The translations under genes were made by a program, and so were the position numbers. The notes beneath the pieces were generated by a model, which saw nothing but the letters and a program-made list of their open reading frames with translations, did not search any database and was not told where the DNA came from. This document shows, piece after piece, positions 25,701-32,974 of a stretch of DNA of 39,267 nucleotides (its first letter is position 1; each line of letters opens with the position of its first letter). This stretch comes from Methanobacteriota archaeon (GTDB taxonomy: Archaea > Thermoplasmatota > Poseidoniia > Poseidoniales > Poseidoniaceae): contig JAAZXA010000027.1 of assembly GCA_014240385.1 (NCBI GenBank), forward strand, positions 1-39,267. Reading direction: 5' to 3'.

Positions 25701-26453
25701 ACTGATACTAAGATTGCCATCAGAAATATTGTGGTATGAATCATTTGCTGGTGCGGTAATCAAGACTGATTCATTGCCGCTTGGTTGCGGTAATTGAGCA
25801 GCTGCCCAGTCAGCCCACCATTGAGAAATATCTGGCTCTTCCTCAACTGCGAGCAGGATTGAATCAATGACATTGCCTTGATTTGTGACGGAAATATTGA
25901 GGTCAAGAGTACTTCCTGGCGCCATAGAAACCATTCCCATATCACCCATTGCCTCAGCATCAATACTGGCTCCATGCTGTGGGAGCACGGTCAATTGAAT
26001 AGTAATCATTGATGAAGAACTTCCATCGCTTTCATTGACATAAATAGCCACATTCCCACTATCAGAAATCTGTGCGTCAATACCAAGTCGCACCACAATT
26101 ATGGTATCTGCAGAAAATGTTGGAAGCACATCCTCCACCACTTCTTCGGCTGCCAAAACTGTCCATGAAGAAGCCAAGCCGGAGGAATAAATTGAGATGT
26201 TGAAGTCCTCGATACTAGAACCATTATTGTCTATTGTCAGGGTAATATTGCTAGAATGACCGGGTGATAACTGAACATGCACAACATCTACTGAGAGCAG
26301 AATGCTATCGGCAGCCGAAGCAGGAATTGCCATAATTGGAGAGATTGATGCAAGGACCAGCAAGGCCACCCATAGGGTGGCCCTTCTAGTATCAGATTGT
26401 GCTTGAGACACGCTTCTCCGACAATGTGGGTGCGTATAAGCGGGATGGCTCAT
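22740..26453 (-). CDS. Giant surface protein with CARDB/NEW3-like repeats, sequon-repeat linker and cytoplasmic zinc ribbon
   Basis: This 1237-residue protein has a signal peptide (hydrophobic residues about 26-42 ending ASAAD). A long run of beta-sandwich domains of about 100-120 residues follows, each showing the SPGxSxxxxxTIxNxGxxxDxF pattern of CARDB/NEW3-type modules. Near residues 341-367 there is a linker of six NGSG units plus NGT. One membrane helix, YLAGGWILSFVLLSFMVL, lies near 1142. The inside tail ends in a zinc ribbon, CPSC (1205, 1208) and CPTC (1226, 1229). The bulk faces outside and is very rich in Ser/Thr and N-glycosylation sites. The start overlaps the GtrA-like stop by 4 bp (ATGA), so it is the last gene of a translationally coupled set. 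Confidence 0.87.
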   Translation of the reverse strand: MSHPAYTHPHCRRSVSQAQSDTRRATLWVALLVLASISPIMAIPASAADSILLSVDVVHVQLSPGHSSNITLTIDNNGSSIEDFNISIYSSGLASSWTVLAAEEVVEDVLPTFSADTIIVVRLGIDAQISDSGNVAIYVNESDGSSSSMITIQLTVLPQHGASIDAEAMGDMGMVSMAPGSTLDLNISVTNQGNVIDSILLAVEEEPDISQWWADWAAAQLPQPSGNESVLITAPANDSYHNISDGNLSISVDLNNLTADLGYDFSFVASYPENGSQVWSASSVVNQSNNSITVNETWNASDLGNITIDANLSWNSSTISSMSIVICLHSGDDCIAAPPSNGSGNGSGNGSGNGSGNGSGNGSGNGTSMPMSNGGRAVPIGWQARWLDDQLLDMNPQESRVRTLRITVPGGIQPIYQGFSLSAASTQGNLTWTTTLVVNVTEETNGTYTDLTDSSVQWLPETSENLSVKFTNLGTYYAEHIHSVQSKTGECEFQVMQPDGGLLAPSEPETIAVQATIPSSAHLNDTCSVTLQATNIADNSSIHTSTINLTVGVSYALRLDSPSSILNISPGETKQVTWVVANDGSEEDEVYFESQSAAGVSIYPPSTWVVVQRGDSEQFNVDISVAEGVSIVDLSTFTITAKSRHSQASSAAAGALNISARYGYSIAGPADNRVQVLPNSSTQFSITIDSDSTVNQSLSLGSSGLPSELSLGMENESQSMMLEPSSQLTISLLLNASPTAALGDQDFSIIITSDDGGSEELNIVAQVLTESDVKISATSDWVVVGSRESVTTAIHITNLGNSNDTFLIEVDDSSAGTSLEISMNTNSVSLSPGQSSNVDITLRRLSDGPAQSVDIIISASSTTDESTFSWNITVLEQTVDASVVFLNTPSEVSPSETLSGSLVLSNTGNAADSFLLSMSGLSCNIAAEHELEAGASSAAIPFTCNASDALLAGAKNLEVSIYSLSDPSATISASHILEVSSSFIPGVDVVEIMVSNSQPAMNYDSSTTITITVKNKVNHIIDISLALEGDNSGLVYASWTDLSSDSPGKTARLGPGSSASFTLQLDSMTNDQSIAHLTVLVSSSFDGLEVVDRSEVVDVNIAGPHQAPSGLALPFSMEIDNQKGLTYLAGGWILSFVLLSFMVLRAKSRKSREDEMVVELPPLVDLPPPMLDEPEIALQVSVTPIGAEGLGVGEVRITSDRRVECPSCQAKLGLPRGSEAPFRFTCPTCESSIRVVK
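25354..25433 (-). repeat. 12-bp tandem repeat encoding (NGSG)6-NGT
   Basis: Seven consecutive Asn-Gly-Ser/Thr sequons are encoded by imperfect 12-bp units. Synonymous codons vary between units (GGA/GGT/GGC, AGT/TCT/AGC), so the protein pattern looks maintained rather than freshly duplicated. It may form a glycosylated flexible linker between two beta domains. Confidence 0.85.
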
Positions 26454-26887
26454 TCAGTTTCTTTTGCGTTGAGTCTGGTAGGAAAAGCAAGATGCCTCAA
26501 AGCAATGTAGATTATGGCTCCAAATGAAACAGCATTAACAATCCATGCAAGGCGATGATGCCAAGCAAATACTTCAATTAATATGACTTCGGAAAATGTA
26601 GACATGATGAGAGTGCTCCCGTAGACACCAACCGCCATTGGTAAACTATGCTCAATTGGCACACTTGAATGGAAAGTAATCAGGCGATGAGTGGTGTGAG
26701 CGATGATTGAACTCATAGAATATGCCAAAACCCAACTCAACGCTGCACGATGTTCAAGACCACTTGAAAGAAAATACAAGCCTTCGTAAAAACCATAAAA
26801 AATAGCAGTGTTCAACATTCCAATCATTATGAAACGTTTGAATTCGTCCTTTTCCACTAAGCGTTGGGGATCTCTCAAGTATCTCAC
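26450..26887 (-). CDS. GtrA-like membrane protein
   Basis: The 145-residue protein has four predicted membrane helices (about 20-40, 50-68, 82-103, 112-132) and the GtrA-family layout, with FKRFIMIGMLNTAIFYGFYE in the first helix and THRLITF at the second loop. GtrA-like proteins are thought to help move or flip lipid-linked sugars across the membrane. Because it overlaps the sequon-rich surface protein by 4 bp, a role in glycosylating that protein is attractive but is inference. Its own start overlaps the preceding small helical protein's stop by 4 bp. Confidence 0.82.
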   Translation of the reverse strand: MRYLRDPQRLVEKDEFKRFIMIGMLNTAIFYGFYEGLYFLSSGLEHRAALSWVLAYSMSSIIAHTTHRLITFHSSVPIEHSLPMAVGVYGSTLIMSTFSEVILIEVFAWHHRLAWIVNAVSFGAIIYIALRHLAFPTRLNAKETE

Positions 26888-27234
26888 CCAGTTATTTCTT
26901 CAAGTCTTTCTTTGATGTCCTCGGGCATCGACTCGCCCATCATCAAATGCATGGCAACAACTTGAGATAAATGAAGCACTTCTTCGTCCTCATCTTTCTC
27001 TAAATGTGCAGCATCAGCCAAACCCCAATGTGCAACAATTAAGCCAACATCATCCTTCATTCCTCTAGCCAATTCGAGGCTTTGTTCTAACAGCAACTTG
27101 GCCTCCTCAATTTGATTATTTTTTAATAAAAGATGAGCAAGGTCGGCTAAAGCAGTCATCTCATTACTTTCATTATGAGTAGTTTGAGCCTTCACGAGGG
27201 TCCGGCGTTGTGATTCAATGTCTGATTCATCCAT
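26884..27234 (-). CDS. Small TPR-like helical protein
   Basis: From the ATG at 27234, 10 nt past the SDR stop codon, the protein has 116 residues. An upstream start at 27273 would overlap the SDR gene by 29 bp and is less likely. The middle has two helix pairs with TPR-like spacing (MTALADLAHLLLKNNQIEEA followed by KLLLEQSLELARGMKDDVGL), then an acidic stretch and a final helix. TPR-like proteins act as protein-binding scaffolds. No catalytic motif is present. Its place between the SDR and the GtrA-like gene, with a 4-bp overlap to the latter, shows co-expression. Confidence 0.75.
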   Translation of the reverse strand: MDESDIESQRRTLVKAQTTHNESNEMTALADLAHLLLKNNQIEEAKLLLEQSLELARGMKDDVGLIVAHWGLADAAHLEKDEDEEVLHLSQVVAMHLMMGESMPEDIKERLEEITG

Positions 27235-27244
27235 TTTCCCAGCC

Positions 27245-28006
27245 TCAGATTGAGCGCATTCTTCCACCATCAACTGCTAGGCTAACGCCGCGGATTCCAC
27301 CACTATGTGGAAGGCATAGGAACACGACGGCGTTTGCAGTTTCTTCAGGGTTAATCAAGCGACCAATCGGCACTTGAGATAACCAAGTTGAGTGGATATC
27401 TTCCTTGCTGCGGCCCGTTTTACTTTCAATAGAAGCAGCAAGAGATTCTAACCTTCCTGTATTTGTGAAGCCGGGTAGGATATTGTTAATCGTTATGCAT
27501 TCAGGCAATTCGCGAGAAAGCGACTTGGACCATGAAGCCATGGCACCACGAAGAGTATTAGAAAGTCCAATATTGGGAATTGGTTCTCGAACTGAAGTTG
27601 AAATAATGTTGACGATTCTACCCATGCCAGATTCAACCATGCCTGGTACAAGCAACTTGGTTATCGTATGAGCAGCATGTAGGTGACGCTTGAATGGCGC
27701 TTCAAATTCCTCAATTTCATTTTCAAGCAATCGGCCCCCTGGAGGTCCTGCTGAATTATTGACTAGGACTTGAATTGGCTCATCTTCAATAAGCGCGGAA
27801 ATTGCGACTCTTACTTCCGCAGTGTTTTCCAAATCAAGACTAAGAATTGAATGCCCCGGACCTGGTAATGAAGCGCATAAGCCAATAAGTTCTTCTTCAT
27901 CACGACTACACAAAATAACTCTGCAACCTGCTTCTGCGAAAGCCTTGGCCGTTGCTCGTCCAATTCCTTTTGAAGCTCCACAAACTAAGGCTCTCATTCC
28001 TTCCAT
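27245..28006 (-). CDS. SDR-family oxidoreductase-like protein lacking the usual Tyr-Lys pair
   Basis: The Rossmann fold is clear: ALVCGASKGIGRATAKAFAE (glycine motif near residues 5-24), LCSRDEEE for the cofactor ribose, and LVNNSAGPPGG in the NNAG position. The catalytic Ser is seen in NIISTSVREP. The Y-x-x-x-K motif that should follow reads LSNTLRGAMASWSK, so both Tyr and Lys are replaced. A known SDR subgroup shares this pattern, and its reactions are poorly defined. I take the ATG at 28006 (MEGMRALV), which matches family N-termini; the frame is open to 28051. The C-terminus (GVSLAVDGGRMRSI) is complete. It lies 83 bp after the formyltransferase gene in the same direction. Confidence 0.88.
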   Translation of the reverse strand: MEGMRALVCGASKGIGRATAKAFAEAGCRVILCSRDEEELIGLCASLPGPGHSILSLDLENTAEVRVAISALIEDEPIQVLVNNSAGPPGGRLLENEIEEFEAPFKRHLHAAHTITKLLVPGMVESGMGRIVNIISTSVREPIPNIGLSNTLRGAMASWSKSLSRELPECITINNILPGFTNTGRLESLAASIESKTGRSKEDIHSTWLSQVPIGRLINPEETANAVVFLCLPHSGGIRGVSLAVDGGRMRSI

Positions 28007-28089
28007 CGCGGTGCGTGTAAATGGCGATTTACTATCTAACATATTCATCATTCTCCAATTGTAATTTCAATTCTTCCAATTTAATTTAT

Positions 28090-28812
28090 TCAGTCACAAT
28101 AATGTGCATATGTTTGCTCAGCCAACTTCTGATAAACTACTTCCAAAACTTCATCAGGAGCATTTCGGAAAGTCGGATGTTCAGCCTCTCCTTGTGGTCT
28201 ACGCATCGCATTCCATTCTCCTGCGTCATATGCCATTAGGGCTTCCTTCATCAATACACCTGCTAAAACCAAAGTCTCGTAGCACAGGTCTTCGTAGGTC
28301 ATTCCTCGCTTAACAGGAACTTCACGACGCATCAGTAATTCTCCGGTATCAATTCCATTGTCGCAGAAATGAGTCGATGAGCCGATTGGTATGTCGTGAA
28401 AAACAGACCAAGCAGGGCTGGCACTACCTCGGCAATCAGGCAACAAACCAGGATGGGAGTTGATGACACCATCTTTGGGGTGGTCAAGAATTTCTCCGCG
28501 AATAATTCGAGTCCCACCAAATACGATAAGGTCCAACTCTAGTTCACGCAGGTGAGGCATAACCTGCTCAGAATTATGAATCGAAACTTCCACATGTGGA
28601 ATATCTAGCCCTGACATTTGTTCAACAATAGTATCGGCAATGGGATTGCCTTCAATACGAGCGAGAAACTTTTCTCGCTCTTCATCGGCGATTGCTGAGT
28701 CCTCGGTAATGATGATAGTTGGAATAAATCCCTCGGACATTATTTGCTTCAACATCTCCCTCCCATATGGGTGTTCTTTGAGGAGTAAATAGGCGAATGC
28801 TAGTTTGGCCAT
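28090..28812 (-). CDS. Formyltransferase-family protein
   Basis: The 240-residue protein has the formyl-transferase catalytic core: GVINSHPGLLPDCRGSASP with Asn and His in the N-x-H-P-x-LLP motif, and FCDNGIDTGELL with the catalytic Asp. Members move a formyl group from 10-formyltetrahydrofolate to GAR, Met-tRNA or an amino sugar. The N-terminal half (PTIIITEDSAIADEE, then LDLIVFGGTRII) fits the nucleotide-like domain. It is too short for Met-tRNA formyltransferase, which has a further C-terminal domain, and archaea do not formylate initiator tRNA. A sugar-nucleotide N-formyltransferase is therefore plausible given the GtrA-like and glycan-rich neighbours. This assignment is inference. Confidence 0.82.
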   Translation of the reverse strand: MAKLAFAYLLLKEHPYGREMLKQIMSEGFIPTIIITEDSAIADEEREKFLARIEGNPIADTIVEQMSGLDIPHVEVSIHNSEQVMPHLRELELDLIVFGGTRIIRGEILDHPKDGVINSHPGLLPDCRGSASPAWSVFHDIPIGSSTHFCDNGIDTGELLMRREVPVKRGMTYEDLCYETLVLAGVLMKEALMAYDAGEWNAMRRPQGEAEHPTFRNAPDEVLEVVYQKLAEQTYAHYCD

Positions 28813-28828
28813 GCCTCTGCGAAGCGGA

Positions 28829-28855
28829 CTTAGACCCCGTACCTTTCGGTCTTAG
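28829..28855 (-). other. Imperfect hairpin between aspS and the formyltransferase gene
   Basis: On the minus strand CTAAGACC and GGTCTAAG can pair over 8 positions with one A-A mismatch, around an 11-nt loop. It begins 3 nt after the aspS stop codon. No T-tract follows, so it may be a processing or attenuation element rather than a terminator. Confidence 0.3.
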
Positions 28856-28857
28856 CA

Positions 28858-30264
28858 TCAGGGTGTACATCGTTTTCTATCGCGTGGAAATAATACTGTT
28901 TCACGAACATTACGACTACCGGTCAAAGCCATTGTTAGGCGAGCAACTCCCAGCCCCCAACCTGCATGAGGTGGTGCTCCGAAACGGAACCCATCGATGT
29001 AGAAATCAAAATCAGCAGGATCTAAATTAACATCGATTAGGTTCTGAGTCAATACATCTGCGCGGTGTTCTCTCTGACCTCCACTGGTCATTTCGTCTCG
29101 GCCATAATTTAGGTCAAAACCGCGAGAAAGTTGCCCCCCGCTTGGGGAAGTCTCATCTTTCTCATGGTAGATGTAGAATGGTTTCATCGGCATTGGCCAT
29201 CGAGGTATGAAATGGAAACCAGAGTGATGTTCTGCAATGATATCAGCGTGGTGGGCTTCGATGTCATCTCCCCAAGTTATGTCTTGACCAGCAGCAGCTA
29301 TCATTTCGATGGCATCACTATATTCAACTCGCGGGAAAGGGATACTTGGCACCTCGACTACGATATCATCCATCTCTTGAGTGCGCCTGTAAACATTGAT
29401 GGCTTCGATTTCCTTACCATCATTGGCAGCAACGGATGACCAAATATGGTTGATCATTCGCTCCTGAACTGCCATCACGTCCTCATCATTCGCCCAAGCC
29501 ATCTCGATATCGAAGGAAACGAATTCGTTTAAGTGGCGATAAGTATCGTGATTTTCTGCTCTGAATGCTGGGCCAATTTCGAAAACTCTTTCCAAGCCTC
29601 CAAGAATTGCCAGTTGCTTGTATAATTGAGGACTTTGGGATAAATATGCATCTCGCTCGAAATACTTCATTGGGAAGAGGTTTGTACCACCTTCAGCAGC
29701 AGCTGCGATAATCTTTGGAGAATTGATTTCCTTGAACCCCTCGTTAATCAAATGCTCTCTTCCATATTGTAGAATCTTGGCTCTTAAGTTGAAAATTGCA
29801 TTGACGTGAGTTCGACGTAAGTCGAGAAATCGGTTATCCAAGCGGGTGTCTAATTCAACATGTACTGTATCGGTAACTCCGAGTGGAAGTGGAGTTGCGG
29901 CTAGTGATAGAATGTTGACTCCAGTTGCTACAACTTCGTATTCAGGTGGTGGAACAGGCTCTCCTTCTGCTACCTTTGGAGCACGCTTTTGTGCCACGGT
30001 TCCAGTGAACTGGATGGTTGATTCTCGGCTGGCGTTTTGCACACTACTCAGCACATCATCATCGACCAAACCCTGTTTGAGAAATACTTGGCAAAGTCCC
30101 GTTCCGTCTCGTAAATCAAGAAAGCATATCTTGCCTTTACCGCGTATTGCTTGAGCATAACCACAGATGGTTACTTCCTTGTCCAGTAAGTCAACACCCT
30201 GTGTTTGGATTTGGCCAAGGCTATGAGTACGGTAGGCGGTTGGATATAGGGTGCTGTCTGCCAT
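28858..30264 (-). CDS. aspS: Aspartyl-tRNA synthetase, archaeal type
   Basis: The class IIb synthetase attaches aspartate to tRNA. An N-terminal OB fold (about 28-130, with FLDLRDGTGLCQVF) binds the anticodon. The class II core has motif 1 around FKEINSPKI, the aspartate-binding LSQSPQLYKQL, motif 2 FEIGPAFRAENHDTYRHLNEF and motif 3 GLGVARLTMALTG, ending FPRDRKRCTP as archaeal enzymes do. At 468 residues it is about 30 longer than most, partly from a proline-rich loop near residues 95-110. In the OB fold, the residue where discriminating archaeal enzymes have Trp (GWVH) is Tyr (GYAQ). Whether it also charges tRNA-Asn is open. It appears to head a same-strand run of six genes. Confidence 0.96.
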   Translation of the reverse strand: MADSTLYPTAYRTHSLGQIQTQGVDLLDKEVTICGYAQAIRGKGKICFLDLRDGTGLCQVFLKQGLVDDDVLSSVQNASRESTIQFTGTVAQKRAPKVAEGEPVPPPEYEVVATGVNILSLAATPLPLGVTDTVHVELDTRLDNRFLDLRRTHVNAIFNLRAKILQYGREHLINEGFKEINSPKIIAAAAEGGTNLFPMKYFERDAYLSQSPQLYKQLAILGGLERVFEIGPAFRAENHDTYRHLNEFVSFDIEMAWANDEDVMAVQERMINHIWSSVAANDGKEIEAINVYRRTQEMDDIVVEVPSIPFPRVEYSDAIEMIAAAGQDITWGDDIEAHHADIIAEHHSGFHFIPRWPMPMKPFYIYHEKDETSPSGGQLSRGFDLNYGRDEMTSGGQREHRADVLTQNLIDVNLDPADFDFYIDGFRFGAPPHAGWGLGVARLTMALTGSRNVRETVLFPRDRKRCTP

Positions 30265-30375
30265 TATATTGCGGCCATCATGCTAATCTCTTGAACCCTT
30301 TCACCAAGCATGGGTGAAAATCTCGCCGAATCTTTGATACGATGGTTTTTCATTAAGGTGCTCAGCCCACCATAT

Positions 30376-31692
30376 ATGATTAGGCGTCCTCAAACGATTC
30401 TATTGGCCTGTCTGATGCTCTCATCTGGCCTACTCGGCTGCTTTGGAAACGAAGATTCTGAGATTTCAACTGAATTGTTCGTTGCCTCTTTTGAGTTGTC
30501 CGCCCCAGCTGGTGAATTATTCTACTATACCGTTGAATCCAACATAGATTATCACATTGAAATCGATGGCGCCGGCTTCTTGGTTGATGAAAACGGAGTA
30601 GTTAGGGATGGAGGGAACTGGACTTATCCAGCCGGCTTCGCATCGCCGGGATTGTTTATGCATCCTGTAGTTGGTGAATTCGCTACTTTGAACATAACAG
30701 CCGGCGAGATGACTGAAAGCATCAATGTCAGCGTCGTAGATGCTGCTGGAATAGTCAACGGTCAATCCGCCTACGATACTATCGATTGGCTAACCACTGA
30801 CCATAACAATCGCTGGTGTGGAAAAGGCTCAATCCATGATGGAGGTGAGAATTATGCAGCATCTGCTGAAGCAATGAAACAGCATCTCCTCAACATCGGC
30901 TTTGACCACGTTGAAGTCACAGAATATGAGGAGGACTACCTGAAGGATGTCGTCGCCTACAATTATGGCGAAGTTTATCCTGATGAGTGGATTGTTGTGG
31001 GTGGACATTTCGATGTCGCCTATGCCTTGACACCACCAGGTGGCGGAACATCGGAAGGCGCTAATGATGATACCAGTGGTAGCACCGTTAGCCTTGAGAT
31101 GGCAGAAGCACTTGGCACCATGAATTTCGATCATACTGTTGTTGCAGCATTATGGGCTTGTGAAGAGGAGGGGTTGCTTGGAAGTTTGGCATTTGTTGAC
31201 CATATTCCTGAAAATGTAACTGTCAAGGCCTACATGAATTTCGACATGGTTTCCCTGAATTATCCGATTGTGCCGCCTCCTGGCTATGGGCCATATGATT
31301 TGGGGATCTCAGTTGCTGGTGCATCGGATGAGAACCATACTGTAATGCTGGATTGGATTGAAAGTGCAGTAGTTGATGAGTTACAATATTCTCCTACTTC
31401 TCAAAATGAAATCCACTGGTCAGCCGCTGAATCTTGTGCCAGCGATCATTGTTCATTCTTTAGGGAAGGATATGCGACTTTCAATTTCTTTAGTGCTGGA
31501 GGCGATGCATCCTTCTGGCAGGAATGGCATTCTGGTACCGATAACCTTGACTTTATGGAGGCTAAGGCAGGGGGAGCAGATGGCTTGGCGAGTGGCTTCA
31601 ATACTCTTGTTTGGATTTCTTTGCAGTTATTCATTCACATCGACAATACTGGGGATGAGTTTCAGGGTCGCTGGGTTGAATCAGTAGAATAG
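30376..31692 (+). CDS. M28-family zinc peptidase, lipoprotein
   Basis: The start at 30376 gives a lipoprotein signal peptide: MIRR, a hydrophobic stretch, then LLGC with Cys22 as the lipidation site. A longer frame from 30310 lacks such a layout. After a beta-rich N-terminal domain (30-130) comes the M28 catalytic domain with the zinc ligands in VVGGHFDVAY (His), EGANDDTSGS (bridging Asp), WACEEEGLLGS (catalytic and metal Glu), MNFDMV (Asp) and ASDHCSFF (His). M28 enzymes are aminopeptidases or carboxypeptidases, so this one likely trims peptides at the outer cell surface, in line with a protein-eating heterotroph. CATTAAGG about 25 bp upstream may be the TATA box. Confidence 0.92.
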   Translation: MIRRPQTILLACLMLSSGLLGCFGNEDSEISTELFVASFELSAPAGELFYYTVESNIDYHIEIDGAGFLVDENGVVRDGGNWTYPAGFASPGLFMHPVVGEFATLNITAGEMTESINVSVVDAAGIVNGQSAYDTIDWLTTDHNNRWCGKGSIHDGGENYAASAEAMKQHLLNIGFDHVEVTEYEEDYLKDVVAYNYGEVYPDEWIVVGGHFDVAYALTPPGGGTSEGANDDTSGSTVSLEMAEALGTMNFDHTVVAALWACEEEGLLGSLAFVDHIPENVTVKAYMNFDMVSLNYPIVPPPGYGPYDLGISVAGASDENHTVMLDWIESAVVDELQYSPTSQNEIHWSAAESCASDHCSFFREGYATFNFFSAGGDASFWQEWHSGTDNLDFMEAKAGGADGLASGFNTLVWISLQLFIHIDNTGDEFQGRWVESVE

Positions 31693-31730
31693 GCTGTTGT
31701 TTAACCGAAAAGAACGGGTATCAACAGCCT
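31691..31730. promoter_or_regulatory. 9-bp inverted repeat upstream of the LLM-asparaginase-ALDH operon
   Basis: AGGCTGTTG (31691-31699) and CAACAGCCT (31722-31730) are perfectly complementary across a 22-bp spacer. The left arm begins within the stop codon of the M28 peptidase gene and the right arm ends 26 bp before the LLM start. It could be an operator or the stem of a terminator; no T-tract follows, which favours an operator. Confidence 0.42.
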
Positions 31731-31756
31731 CTTCGCTAAACTGAGGGGGAGCCATC

Positions 31757-32974
31757 ATGGAGTACGATATTTTCTTCTCGATTTCTCAAACTCCCGATGC
31801 TGAAGGCCATATCCCTTCTGAACAACGGATGTTGAAAAATTACTTTGAACAGGTAAAACTAGCCGACGATTTAGGCTTCGGCGTTGCATGGCTTGCGCAA
31901 GCGCACCTATCCACTGAAACTCAAAAATTGAACAAGAAACCTGTCGTACCACATTGGCAAGGAGAAGTTGGCCTCTGCACTGATTTCCCCCAGTTGGCAC
32001 TGGAAACTTTTCATCGCACCAAGCGGATTGATATTGGCTCAGCAGTATTGTCATTATTAGCCAGTGGTGGGCCGATTGCTCAAGCTGAGAGAATTGCCAA
32101 CACTGTACAATTGATGGGGATGTCCTCTTCGCAAAGAAAGTTGCACGTTGGTTTCAGCGCTGGCCGCTTTGAGTTCATGGCTCGCCCATATGGGGTAATT
32201 CCCCGAAATGAAGTTGAAGAAAAGTCATGGCCTGCTTTGCGTGGTCAAATCTTCATGGAGGCATCTGAAATCTTCCTGCGTTTATTGCGGGGCGACCGGA
32301 TTAGTTCTGAGGATATTCGCGCAACAACTCTGACAAGGGCAAATTTCCGTTCTGATGAAGATTGGCAGGCTGTACATGATGCTGCTGGTGGAGGGGATTC
32401 AGTTGAGATTGAGAGCCGATATGTGTTTGAGGATATTAGTATCGTACCACGAGATTGGCCGCGTTCTCAACTGGAGTTAGTCGCTGGAACTCATGACCCT
32501 AATGCTCAGGAATTCGTTAACTCGATTCTCCCTGTCAAGGTGTTCAACTTGTCAATAACTCAACCTGAGGTGATTGAAGCAACCCATGCCAGAATGGCTG
32601 CCTGCTACCACCAAGATGGCGGGGGATGGAGTCGGAGAGATATGCCAAGAACTTCCTTTGTCTTCCTTAATGCCGAAGATGGTTTGACTGCAGATGAACA
32701 AAGTGCCGCTGCTAAACTTGAGGCAGAGGCTTCACTTGGTTCATATTGGGCTGCCTTAGAAGGCACACTGGATCCTGCAAAGGTTGCTAAGGCGGCTGAT
32801 AATGCTTTGATTGGTAATCCAGCAGAAATAGCCACCCAAATGCTCGAGCGTTTCCATCCAGAAGAACGGATAATGACCTGGTTTGATTTCTTCAATCATG
32901 ATTCGGAGCGTGTCTGTCGCAACATGCGTGCTTTTATCGAACAAGTGGTGCCGTTGGTGGAGGCGGCACTTTGA
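31757..32974 (+). CDS. LLM-class flavin-dependent oxidoreductase
   Basis: The 405-residue protein has the luciferase-like TIM barrel: DIFFSISQTP at the N-terminus, KLADDLGFGVAWLAQAHL at helix 1, RTKRIDIGSAVLSLLASGGPIAQAERIA as the strand-helix after it, and HVGFSAGRFEFMA at the flavin/phosphate region. Such enzymes use FMNH2 or F420 to oxidise a substrate with oxygen or to move hydride. A 90-residue insert and a C-terminal helical region are present. GAGGGGGAG 8 nt ahead of the ATG is a fair Shine-Dalgarno sequence. Its TGA overlaps the next gene's TTG start (TTGA), so it is the first gene of a tightly coupled operon. Its role next to a meta-cleavage dehydrogenase may be ring or amine oxidation, which is inference. 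Confidence 0.88.
   Translation: MEYDIFFSISQTPDAEGHIPSEQRMLKNYFEQVKLADDLGFGVAWLAQAHLSTETQKLNKKPVVPHWQGEVGLCTDFPQLALETFHRTKRIDIGSAVLSLLASGGPIAQAERIANTVQLMGMSSSQRKLHVGFSAGRFEFMARPYGVIPRNEVEEKSWPALRGQIFMEASEIFLRLLRGDRISSEDIRATTLTRANFRSDEDWQAVHDAAGGGDSVEIESRYVFEDISIVPRDWPRSQLELVAGTHDPNAQEFVNSILPVKVFNLSITQPEVIEATHARMAACYHQDGGGWSRRDMPRTSFVFLNAEDGLTADEQSAAAKLEAEASLGSYWAALEGTLDPAKVAKAADNALIGNPAEIATQMLERFHPEERIMTWFDFFNHDSERVCRNMRAFIEQVVPLVEAAL

Noticed and set aside
27235-27273. Upstream start of the helical protein at 27273
   Set aside because: It would overlap the SDR end by 29 bp; the ATG at 27234 lies just past the SDR stop and leaves the helical region intact.
28813-28857. tRNA-like segment between aspS and the formyltransferase gene
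   Set aside because: It is too short and has no T-loop GTTCGA-type sequence or cloverleaf; only a simple hairpin can be drawn.
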